In this document: piece after piece, positions 37,884-48,437 of the stretch | Position numbering within the stretch: the first letter of the stretch is position 1 | How the letters are laid out: each line of letters opens with the position of its first letter | Source of the DNA: Owenia fusiformis | Taxonomy: Eukaryota > Annelida > Polychaeta > Sabellida > Oweniidae | Assembly (NCBI GenBank): GCA_903813345.2 | Contig: CAIIXF020000010.1 | Span: 10,592,349-10,656,348, forward strand | Length of the DNA: 64,000 nt | Direction: 5' to 3' | Program-made: the position numbers and the translations under genes | Notes under the pieces: generated by a model | Told to the model about the DNA's origin: nothing | The model's input: only the letters and a program-made list of their open reading frames with translations | Databases searched by the model: none

Positions 37884-38274
37884 GAGTCCATTTCACTGCT
37901 TCATTTCGTCAGCAGAACGGCAAAAATAAGAAATTGGGAGACCATTGTGCAATAATATATGGAAAAATATATTCATAATGTACATGAATGACATTTGTAT
38001 ATTTCAGATCTTTTAGTTTTTTGTGCAATAAGCCTGTGCCGTCTTGTAATTTGAAGAATTTCAGCCATGTTAATCTTATTGAAAATAACATGGCAGAGAA
38101 ACATCCAAATATAAGAGGCCACACACTTTATAAGCCAAACTAGAAGCAATCCAAGATATGCAAATGTCATTCATGTACATTATGAATACACTTTTCCATA
38201 TATTATTGCACAATGGTCTCCCAATTTCTTATTTTTGCCGTTCTACTGACGAAATGAAGCAGTGAAATGGACTC
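37884..38274. mobile_element. 391-bp hairpin MITE with about 120-bp inverted arms
   Basis: TA|GAGTCCATTTCACTGC at the left and GCAGTGAAATGGACTC|TA at the right. The arms stay complementary for about 120 bp with few mismatches (for example ATTGGGAGACCATTGTGCAA and its inverse), around a loop of about 150 bp. TA flanks suggest Tc1/mariner mobilisation. Confidence 0.8.
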
Positions 38275-38287
38275 TACAATATATTTT

Positions 38288-38450
38288 ATGGGGGTAAATC
38301 CAAACAGGAGATTTTTTGGGGGTAATTCCGAACACTAGCATGGGGGTAATTCCAAACACTTAACTAAACTTAATTGATTTACAAGTGACATCTATTTAGG
38401 GTTTGTGGGGGTAATTCCAAACACTAGCATGGGGGTAATTCCGAACACCT
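38288..38450. repeat. Short GGGGGTAATTCC tandem repeat
   Basis: Five degenerate copies of ATGGGGGTAATTCCGAACAC with irregular spacing. It directly follows the hairpin MITE. Confidence 0.6.
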
Positions 38451-39193
38451 CAATCATCATAATTGATTATTTTATCGTTAGAGTGTTGGTATATATCATT
38501 ATATGGTATCTTTCAGGATATAAATATTATATAGAGGTAGTAGAGGTACTATTATTCAATTCAATGTTTTGCTTGCCATTGTTTGCAACCTGTTCGGGTT
38601 AACCCCCCTGTTTGATTTTTTTCTACTTTGATGTGTCTCAAAAATGTAAAAAACATGGTTGATACTCTAAGTAAATTACAAAAGGTCATGGGTTTACTGC
38701 ACTTAAAACCATGGGCTTTCAAAAGATCTGAAATAGGAATGTAATATTTTTCCGTCTAATATCCATCCATGGGCTTTTAAGAGAAAAACCCATGATCCAC
38801 AGTGCGTGAAATAAGGATTTTTTAACCTAGACATTTTGGCAGGCCAGCCAGATTTTAACAATCCACATCGTTTTTTCTCAGGCCATTTTTTGGCAGGCTG
38901 TTTCTTACTTCTCAGGCTAAAAATTTCATCTACCATATTTCTCCACAACCACTCTAAAATGGGATTTAGTTTAGTACAATATTAACAAAGATAAAACTAA
39001 TTCCATTGCATGTCATGTATCATTCACTATACTGATGACTTAACCAACAGCCTGGGTGTGTTGATTTCCCCCTAGATTCACCTTACAAAAACATGAGGAA
39101 CATGTACATATTGATCAAACTAAATTGTACTGATTTTGGTCGGTTTAGAATTGCTCAGAACTCAGAAGCTTCAAGGTATTCAAAAACACATAC

Positions 39194-39421
39194 CAAGGCT
39201 CTCACCAGGAAATATTTAGGGTGTGGTGCTAACATCTTCAGAATAACCGTTCAATCGTGATACATCATATTATGTTATGTTTTATCCTTTTTAAATGCTT
39301 TTCATTGTGTATTCAGTCAAGCTTAGACTGTGGAAACAGTCATGATTTGCCAATAGGGTGTGGAGGGAGCTAAATAGAGTGTGATGCTGCGCCACAGTCT
39401 AAAAGCCTGGCGAGAGCCCTG
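39194..39421. mobile_element. 228-bp MITE with CA...TG ends and 5-bp target duplication
   Basis: Ends CAAGGCTCTCACCAGG and CCTGGCGAGAGCCCTG are inverted repeats, flanked by CATAC at 39189-39193 and 39422-39426. Confidence 0.75.
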
Positions 39422-41561
39422 CATACTATGTACACAGACTCCACTAAAATTCAAGGCATATATTAGAGGTGTCACGGTCGGCGCAGTATGGAACAGTACA
39501 AATGGTCTCAGGACAAGCAAGCCATCTATAATTTTGTCAGGCCAATGGCCGATGTAGGACGTCTATTTAGCGCACTGAGATTCCATCTTATAGGCTGTAC
39601 AATAGAAGCACATGTAATATATCAAGTCAAAAAATATGACCCTTAAAGTTCCGGCTGTCTCAAATTGCAGAGGTATCAATTTTTAAATCGACCAATATAT
39701 CAAAATTACCGCTATGGACATCCAGAAGTAATTCCCTGTGACTCAAAAGAAGTGAGTAGCTCTCATAAGTTCTTGCCATTTTGTGACACTTATTTATATA
39801 TTATGCACATCAGAACGATACACTATGATATCCAATCAATTTGCATGATTCCGGCCGTTCAACAGTCCTGCAATTTGCGTATTTCAGCCATTTTCCGTTA
39901 AGCGTGAAAAATGGTGTAACTGCTCTTCCTAATGATGTTAATCAAAATATATGCACTTTTTATGGTATAAATGACATTTTTTGTCAAAATTTGTGAAATG
40001 GCAGTACAATTAGATACGTATTACATATGCACCATATTGTTTTTGTTTTACTGACTGAGAGGTATCTGAAATATGTGGGGGTACCGAAAATGGCCTTTCA
40101 CCGAAGTGATAAGTGAACATAGAGTTGCTGTTCATTGTACACAAATGGCATAAAGCCGCTATGTAACATATTATTACGTATCTTCGGTATATCTACTTTC
40201 ATAAAAAATACCTAACCTAATGATCCATCTTTTAATCTTTAAAAAATTTAACTTTGAATTCTGTCACTCAGTTGTATCTAATTTACGAACCAACCTGGTC
40301 TCGTATGTAAGCTTCTTATCAACAAGTTATTGATTGCAAACTAATCACATATTGATACCTGATCCAACAAACAAGGCTTTTTTATGACTAAGGGTCCATG
40401 TAATCAGAAATTCTAGTCCAACTTATGGATTCTAGAATGGAAATTTTGGCCCTAATTAGATTCCATACAGGCTGCCATTTTAAAAGAACATGCAGACGTA
40501 TTATGACAAATCTAATACAACAGATATTTAGGCACGGTGGGTGCAAAGGCCACGCCCCTCTTTGGAATATCTTAATAAGTGGTAAATGCATTTTAGATTG
40601 TTATTTTCTTGTTTCTCAACTAATTTTGACTTAATTGGTACCAAAAGAAGCGGAATAAAAGTATCTTTACTCTCATGCATTAATTTTGTTAATCATTTTA
40701 TTTGCATATCAAGAAATTTGTTATATTCGCAACATATCTATTTCACATAAATTCCTCATTTTCCGTATATTAGGGCGGGTCAAGAAAATGTTGCCTGATG
40801 TGGAATTTTCATATCAAAGTAACGGGTATATCTGCTTGAAAACACATATCATCTGTGTTTTTAGGACTATACTGTACTTCAAGAGGCTGTATATCAAAGT
40901 TGAGAAAATGTGCATTTTAGTTTATTTTGAGATCTCTATAAAGTATGAAATTATTTTAGTTCCTTTCAGCTACAAATAGCAACAGCAACGTCTTATAGGC
41001 ATGATGAACTCATTTGTATCATAAGACATTTTATGTCAGTCTCAAATGCTATGTAGGTCTCATATTTCCAGTTTTTTAACTAACTTTTCAAAAAATAATT
41101 TTTGGATAACATATGAATAAGAATAAGCCTAACATGGAATACAAATGGAGTTCTAAAATCCATTGTTCAGAAAGTTCATGAAAATAAGGATGATGACCAT
41201 TTGAGGAAGAGTGGGCTAGGAGATACAGTGGCATCCTTTGGATTTTTATTTAGGATGTTTTGTTTGGTTGAGTTCACTTCAGGTGTTTTGTTCAGGTTTT
41301 TAATTAAACAAATCTACCATTTCAAGATGATCTAATTTTTTTTACTTTACTCTACTTATATCACATGACCAAAAACGTACAACAGTGCTCCTGTTTTTAT
41401 TTAAAAGTTATGTGAATACTGATCACATGTGATATTTGTGCTAAAGCCAACTGCACAACAGTTTTACTGTAAATTAACACAACAATCATATGGAAGCATT
41501 TAATCTTATTTTTATTAATTCTGTCAATGCCTCATGCTAATTCTGTCAGTGCCTCATGCTG

Positions 41562-42227
41562 TTACTTTTTTCCAAGATCCTCTTGACATGTACACCTTTG
41601 TGTCTCAAGACATTGGCAATACAAGTCATCTTCATATGAACATCTCCCCTGATAGTAGACGGTCCCATCTTTCCCGACTTTCCCACAGTTCTGGCCCTCT
41701 CTTAATCTCACTGCATTTTCTCCAACTTGAGAAGGCTACAGGAAGAATGTTATATACATGTATTTTCATTATTTTTACTTTTATTGATATATGTACATCA
41801 TATCATGGGATTGACTATACTAAACTGTTGTTATATAATAATCAATTGGAACTCCGTGTAATGTTATTACATTATCAGTAAATAAATTATATCCACAACG
41901 TTCAAACTATTTTTAATGCTTTTAACATGTATTTATTATACATGTATATCTTCTAGACAAGTGCTAGCTGGATATGGAGAGATTTACATTTAATTGTTTT
42001 CAATTAAACTTAACATAGACAGTGGATATACCATGTGCTAGAGAAGACATATTAATTTGATAATGTCAATAGCAAAAGCCACATGTGAACTGTTGCTTAA
42101 AATTTACTTCAATTTTTGGATTACTGTATATTTTTTCTAAAATATCTTACCCTTCCGCATTCGACACAAGCCAGTGTCAAAGTAATAGCAATAGCTACCA
42201 GGAGGAAATATCTGTTCATCTTGAATT
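41562..42227 (-). CDS. Small secreted cysteine-rich peptide, two exons
   Basis: Exon 1 (coding 42151-42219, preceded by an acceptor TTTAATTGCAG at 42228) encodes a signal peptide, MNRYFLLVAIAITLTLACV..., and ends at the strong donor GTAAGA in phase 0. Exon 2 (41562-41735) follows the acceptor TTCTTCCTGTAG and adds 57 residues ending EDLGKK and TAA. The product is 80 aa. After predicted cleavage near Ala17 it has eight cysteines (18, 21, 40, 55, 63, 65, 71, 73), spaced C-x14-C-x7-CxC-x5-CxC in exon 2. The CxxxG...GxxYxxGxC pattern recalls von Willebrand type C domains, but the homology is unproven. AATAAA lies just downstream (about 41510). Frame, phase, splice sites and signal peptide all agree, so I think the gene is real. 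Its function is unknown. Confidence 0.75.
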
Positions 42228-42379
42228 CTGCAATTAAACAACATTTTTGTGTTTTGTTTTTATGTTACCCACTGGTATATGTGAACCTCTATACTGTTCC
42301 TTAGACTTTATTGGTGTTTGTTGTATGGAGTTGCCACATTGTTTAACATATAAAGTCAATATAGTTCACTTCACTCTGT

Positions 42380-42772
42380 AAAGGACGATTCTCGGTTTGG
42401 AGAACGAAGTTCATCAATCTAAATGAGCATTATCCCTGCTTCGGACAAATTTGATTTTTTACATAATATAGATTTGAATGTCTTCTTTTGAATAGTCATA
42501 ATTTAATTTGGGTAATATTTCTAGATTTTTCACAAAAAAATATTAGCGCAGTACACTGATGAACTTCTTTCCCCAAATCGAGACTTGTATTTTATTGAAT
42601 CGGTCTAATTGAGCGTTATCCCTGCTTCAGACCAATTTGTTATTTTTACATCTTGTAGATTTAAATGTCCTCTTTTGAATATTCATAGTTTAATTTTGGT
42701 AATATTTCTATATTTTTCATGAAAAAATTTATTAGCCCAGGAGACTGTTCTCCAAACCAAGAATCGTCCTTT
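42380..42772. mobile_element. 393-bp element with inverted ends and internal tandem duplication
   Basis: Ends AAAGGACGATTCTCGGTTTG and CAAACCAAGAATCGTCCTTT are inverted repeats with one mismatch. The interior is two diverged copies of a block of about 190-230 bp, each with TTATCCCTGCTTC and CTTTTGAATA. No clear target duplication is seen. Confidence 0.7.
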
Positions 42773-42952
42773 GGGAATTTAGTTTTCTGCAATATATAGT
42801 GTTGTATTTGCATGATTATCAGTTAGATCAGTGAAATCGATGAAGAACTTGACCTCCTAGGTAGGTACTGGCATGCTTTTTGATCATGTGAATGTGTATA
42901 TATCATTCGAAAGAACATTCATTTTTGAATATGATTTCTGGGTAATCAATCT

Positions 42953-44435
42953 CAGGGGCGTAGGAAGGTGTAAATTCAACACTACGCAAAAAAATCCCGC
43001 CAAAAATATGAAACAATTGTGTCAAATCTTCTTTATATAAACGCCTATTTTATTGTCATTTTATGGCAATAGAGATTTTAAGCTTGCAATGTTTTCACAA
43101 CCTAAATGTTAACGGAAATAATTAAGCGATGTATTTGTATGGGCGATTGGTCATACGTATAGGTTGGCGTTTCGATTTTATATGCAAGCTTAATATACCT
43201 GATACCCTTTTTAATGTGCTTAAAATGTTCGAATGATTTTCATCATTTAAAATCACCATGGAAAGCCGATCTTTTAAATCTCGACACAAATCATTCTCAC
43301 TTTTCTTATGTCTCGAACGATAAAGACGATCGATTTCCAAATAACAATGAGAGATTTTTAATCATTTTCGAATAATTGAATTGAGATATATATTATTGTC
43401 TGATTCCATCGTGTATAGTACCGTGCAATACGACACGTACAGATTAAAGAATCTAGCTTGATTTAAAGAAACGCATTCGTGATCAATGATACAATCAATC
43501 CTAATGTCTGCAACCTTTTTATAACACTAGTTCGCAAGACCAAATAAACCTCCCACCACAAAGGTCAAATCGAGGTCAGCGTGACTTGGGGGGTGCCAAA
43601 AATGTTATATTTCATGAAAACAATAATCTATTATCTTTCAAATGAAATAAAAATCTAGGTAATAGCTTTTCTACAACTGAAATCAATGGAACGCGTAATT
43701 AAATAATTAACATTTTCAAGTTATTTTTGTCTTTAACATTCATATTTCAAGAAGTACTACCAATAACAATGGGTGATTTAGTAAGAAAATAGATAATTGC
43801 TGACTTAACTATAATTTCTGTCTATGATTTTGCCTAGCAAAGGAATATAAATCGATATAGTGAAATTGAAAAATTGGGGGTAGGGGAGAATAAAAAATAT
43901 ACATCTAATTTAAAGAGGTTCATCATTATAATTAAACGATACCACAGTTTGCATAAGCATTACGGAACATGCGCAAGAAATTGCAAAGGTATTCATCAAG
44001 TAGTTTTTCAATAGTCAATAGCCTAGTGACTCGATTTTCATGAAATAAAGCATGTTGGTAAGAGAATTCAATCTGTTAATTGATTATTTGCCAAACAGAG
44101 CAATAATGATTACTTTGCATTTTCTACAGTATTAGAATTGTAGAAACAAGGTATTAACTTTCAATATTTTATTTTTCAAAAAGTGTCATTTATCTGTGGC
44201 CAAGGTTAGAAAAATAACAGAGGCACAAAAAACATGCAAAAGAGTACTATTAAGAAATCGAGCATATCATATGGTATCCACAAACATTTCTTTAGGCTAG
44301 TGTGCTCGAGATTACTTTTGTACAATACAATAAGAAAATATGAATAAAGAACATAGGTAAATTAATAAGCCTTTTTATTCTCACTTTTCAACACTACGCA
44401 CTGGCGTTTTGGCGTACATTGTTCCTACGCCACTG
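42953..44435. mobile_element. 1.48-kb non-autonomous hAT-like element, 5-bp target duplication
   Basis: Starts CAGGGGCGTAGGAA and ends TTCCTACGCCACTG, flanked by AATCT at 42948-42952 and 44436-44440. The CAG...GCGTAGG terminus is typical of hAT elements as I know them. A subterminal TTCAACACTACGCA is repeated in direct orientation near both ends. There is no transposase-like frame. Confidence 0.75.
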
Positions 44436-44954
44436 AATCTAGGTCTGACATTCCTTCAATGTTTTTTTTGAAGTGGTATTAATTATTCTGGCTGACTGTA
44501 CAAAATTTGCATCTTTAGGCAGTGACTCTTCTTATCCATGGTTGTGTCTCTAAGTCATACCTGTATAAGATGAACACCTTTGGTACCTCTAAAAAGTGTT
44601 CATAATATCATGGAACTCTAAGAGTTCTACCTATAGAGGCACATGAAATTTTTTTACAAAAGGTCCAAAATACAAATGAATTTATCCACAAAAAATATTT
44701 TTGACAAACTTGGAGCGAAATTAAATTCATCATGTCAGTCCCAATAGAGTGAATAAGAGGAATAAGAAGACAAAAATGGAACAACTATTTGAAATTTGTT
44801 TGGAATATTGATGTAGGTATAGTACAGTATCTGAGTACCAGTAAAAATATTTTTTCGAGTATTGAATGATGGCAATAGAAGTTGATGTAACTTATAGATG
44901 TCTTATTTCATTTTTCACTCGTTGATTAAAAATTAAAAAGATCAGCTCACTTAC

Positions 44955-45005
44955 CTTTCTGTTGGTTCCCAAAAATGGTTGATTCACTTGTAAAAATGCT
45001 TGTAT
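44955..45005 (-). other. Possible 5' UTR exon of the secreted-peptide gene
   Basis: The minus strand reads GGGAACCAACAGAAAG followed by a consensus donor GTAAGTG at 44954. A TATA-like GATAAATAC lies about 50 bp upstream. The coding exon at 42227 starts with an acceptor eight bases before the ATG, so an upstream untranslated exon is expected. A second strong minus-strand donor, CAG|GTAAGTCA, at about 46434 is an alternative. Only transcripts could decide. Confidence 0.3.
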
Positions 45006-45152
45006 TTATCTGGAATTTTGAACATTATTATTTTCATATTAGTGTAATCTGGCAGACCTTATTGACAGTAATCTTGAGATGAAAATGTTGAGCTAACCTG
45101 GCTTGAAATTGCATAAGTTTTTTTCAATTATGAAATTGTGATGAATACTGTA

Positions 45153-45364
45153 CTTCTACTTAATTTAGCGCTACTTTTTTGGCGGATTTGCTGTTTTGAA
45201 CATTTGGCAGCTACTTAATTTAGGGGACTTGCAATATCACAATAATATTACAATGTACTAATGGTACTAATTTACATGGTTCTAAGATTACTGGGGAATT
45301 TGGCGGCTGCTTAATTTAGCAGACTTTACCAATTTGATGGAACGGTTGCGAAATTAAGTAGAAG
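45153..45364. mobile_element. 212-bp TA-flanked MITE with CTTCTACTTAATTT ends
   Basis: TA|CTTCTACTTAATTT and AAATTAAGTAGAAG|TA are perfect inverted repeats. The interior repeats TTGGCGGCTGCTTAATTTAG-like motifs. Confidence 0.7.
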
Positions 45365-47186
45365 TATAGTAATAATACTATTTGAAACTGAATTGTACAG
45401 GAGAATATGATTCACGTTTCATCAATACTAAAAAATACATCATGAGATAATCTAAAGGTGGCAAGCTGTTACACAAAGTTATTGAAATACAATTAACTTT
45501 TTAATCAAAATAATTTTTGAGAGTTTAAAACTTATAAATGTATTAAAAACTGAATTTTTTATAATAATTTATCATCATTTTCAGCTTTATTATTATATAA
45601 ATTAATTTAAATTCATTCTAAATTGGACTTGATTTGACTTTGTTATGTTCCCTGTAGTCAAAACAATTTGTAAAGCAATATGACCTTTTTAAGAAATAAT
45701 GGATTTATATTACAAAAAATGCAAGGGGAGTTTTGCCGCTGGAAGTCATAAACGTTTTTGACCAATCAGAGCTTATTCAAGTCTTTTTATAGCTATAGAA
45801 TAGGAACTTTTTATAAATTGGAACAGCACAGATCTAAATACCATAAGGCAATGCGTGATGATATTTTACTTGAAAGAATCTTTTAGAAAAGATTTTCAGA
45901 GTGACAACTTGAATCTTTTTCAAAATACCATATGATTGAATTTCACAGTACGCAGTATACAGGTAAATACTTGAAATCAGTGGAGGGGGGATGAATGTAA
46001 TGTTGAAATGCATTTGAAATGTTTCTTAATTTAATCTATTGGAATTTTGGAAAAAATCCTAACTTGTTTTTAATTTTTTTATTCTTGGTACTAGAGAGTA
46101 GGGGAGGGGGGGGGGTATTTTTTTTTCAGGACAACTCTACTATCTGTTCCAATGCCTGTGGTTTCAAACCTGCTAAATAAACATTTGTACGCGCCTCCCA
46201 ACATTTAATTATAATTATTTGGCAATAAATATCATGTAAAAACCCATTTCTAAAGGTTTCCTCTACGTACTGATTTTTTCATCTGTAACCTCCAGACACA
46301 GACATAGCTATTTTTGAAATCACACCATATTATTTTTAAAATTACAATCCTAATCTACTTACGTAAAAATAGTTCTAAAATAATATCGTTCAGGCACATG
46401 TTGAGAACAGTAAGTGGCAAAGAATGACTTACCTGTATTCCATTGTCCTCGCTTATTCCTCGGAATTCCTATTCAGGTCTTGTTGGCCTTAATTGCTCTC
46501 ATGTAATACTTACAGCATTACTGTCAAAATCAGTATTATTAAAACAAAACATTTATATGTGTAAGAACATTTTTATTTATTTATTTTTATGGTGTATATT
46601 GGTTGAATTACAAGGTATTGATGCATGGATTTCTCGATTTCTAAAAATTACCATGAAAATTGAATGTTGAATAATTATGTATTTTTTTTATTTCATTCTA
46701 TACCATTCGTCATTGTATGTTTGTTGGTTAGACCCATCATTTCCTAAGAACAAAGTTAAAAAGTATATAAATTAAAAGAATAATAATATAATGTTAATTT
46801 TTTTACCTCAAGTGTCACTGATATACAAGAATATATTATATATATTATTGGAGTATATATATTGTATTTTGTAGAAATGATATGTTACAAGGTTTCTGTC
46901 AATACCATCTGGTGATTTTCTAATAATATCATGTGAATCAGATATGGTATTTTCAATTTAACGCTAGAATCAGATACATTGAATAAGTTCTGTTTTATTT
47001 TATTTGTCAGCTAGGCCCTTTGATTCATTATTTGCTTTCATCTTAGTAATCCAGACTTGAGGTTGAGCCATTAATATAATGTATGTGCATTTATATTTCA
47101 GACTTACAATATGTAACAAATAATATTTTTTAATTTTTCAGTTTGGATGAGTTCAACTGCGTGGTAATAAGTAGCACAGTTCTGAC

Positions 47187-47345
47187 CAGTGATCAGGTCC
47201 TGTTAGCCGAGTTCATCCTGTTGTTGGAGTATCAACAGAATACAGAGAGCTCAAAGTGGCAGGAACCAGTGATCAGGTCCTGTTGGCCGAATTCTCCCTG
47301 TTGTTGGAGTATGAATACATGGAGAGCTCAAAGTGGTAGGAACTG
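47187..47345. repeat. 80-bp tandem duplication
   Basis: Two copies of a block beginning ACCAGTGATCAGGTCCTGTT and ending GAGAGCTCAAAGTGG. An acceptor-like TTTTTCAG precedes it at about 47142 and one frame stays open from there. The repeat length is not a multiple of three, so coding is doubtful. It might be a non-coding exon. Confidence 0.6.
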
Positions 47346-47578
47346 TGTTTGCGACAGAACATCAGACATATTGGCTACAAGAGCATTTTCCAACTGGACA
47401 AATCTGAGAGTATGAGTAAATGAACTTCCTATAACTTGAAAATGTTTTTCACGAAGAATTATTTATAATTTTGAAGTATTTATTATACAAACATATTTTC
47501 CAGTATACATTTTGAATGATTCCATGTTAGCACTATGTTGAATTTGCTATTCAGAGGAGTGGCTATTTTTGAATATCG

Positions 47579-48427
47579 ATAACTCTTATAATGCAATGAC
47601 AATTTTTTCCATTTAAGAGAATTGTAGAATAACTCTCATAATGCAATGACAATTTTTTCCATTTAAGAGAATTGCAGAATAACTCTCATAATGCAATGAC
47701 AATTTTTTCCATTTAAGAGAATTGTAGAATAACTCTCATAATGCAATGACAATTTTTTCCATTTTAGAGAATTATAGAATAACTCTCATAATGCAATGAC
47801 AATTGTTTCCATTTAAGAGAATTGCAGAATAACTCTCATAATGCAATGACAATTTTTTCCATTTAAGAGAATTGTAGAATAACTCTCATAATGCAATGAC
47901 AATTTTTTCCATTTTAGAGAATTATAGAATAACTCTCATAATGCAATGACAATTGTTTCCATTTAAGAGAATTGCAGAATAACTCTCATAATGCAATGAC
48001 AATTTTTTCCATTTAAGAGAATTGTAGAATAACTCTCATAATGCAATGACAATTTTTTCCATTTTAGAGAATTATAGAATAACTCTCATAATGCAATGAC
48101 AATTGTTTCCATTTAAGAGAATTGCAGAATAACTCTCATAATGCAATGACAATTTTTTCCATTTAAGAGAATTGTAGAATAACTCTCATAATGCAATGAC
48201 AATTTTTTTCATTTTAGAGAATTATAGAATAACTCTCATAATGCAATGACAATTGTTTCCATTTAAGAGAATTATAGAATAACTCTCATAATGCAATGAC
48301 AATTGTTTCCATTTAAGAGAATTGTAGAATAACTCTCATAATGCAATGACAATTTTTTCCATTTTAGAGAATTATAGAATAACTCTTATAATGCAATGAC
48401 AATTTTTTCCCATTTTAGAGAACTGTA
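47579..48427. repeat. 50-bp minisatellite with a 150-bp higher-order period, upstream of GTPBP3
   Basis: About 17 copies of a 50-bp unit containing AACTCTCATAATGCAATGAC and ATTTTTTCCATTTAAGAGAA. Three variants (ending ATTGCAG, ATTGTAG and ATTATAG) follow each other repeatedly, giving a 150-bp higher-order unit. The last unit ends about 10 bp before the GTPBP3 ATG. Each unit has two ATGs and a T-rich tract followed by AG. Confidence 0.9.
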
Positions 48428-48437
48428 GCAGAAGACA

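Larger units (their letters stand above)
33893..41561. other. Intergenic region upstream of SNRNP35
   Basis: Holds a foldback-like element with a tRNA-like insertion (35005-36950), a hairpin MITE (37884-38274), a short GGGGGTAATTCC tandem repeat (38288-38450) and a CA...TG MITE (39194-39421). The 33893-35000 and 39430-41500 stretches have only short frames. I see no supported exon there. Confidence 0.55.
42228..48437. other. Upstream region of the secreted-peptide gene and of GTPBP3
   Basis: The genes on either side are divergent. Contents are a TIR element (42380-42772), a hAT-like element (42953-44435), a possible 5' UTR exon (44955), a TA-flanked MITE (45153-45364), an 80-bp tandem duplication (47187-47345) and a 50-bp minisatellite (47579-48427). 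The 45400-47100 stretch is AT-rich with nothing identified. Confidence 0.55.

Noticed and set aside
38703-38948. 81-residue minus-strand frame with LKAHGW-like phrases
   Set aside because: The plus strand carries a short duplicated CCATGGGCTTTTAA-type repeat, and the frame has no family match I recognise.
47143-47415. 90-residue plus-strand frame over the 80-bp tandem duplication
   Set aside because: The two repeat copies are read in different frames, which argues against coding. It was kept only as a repeat and possible non-coding exon.
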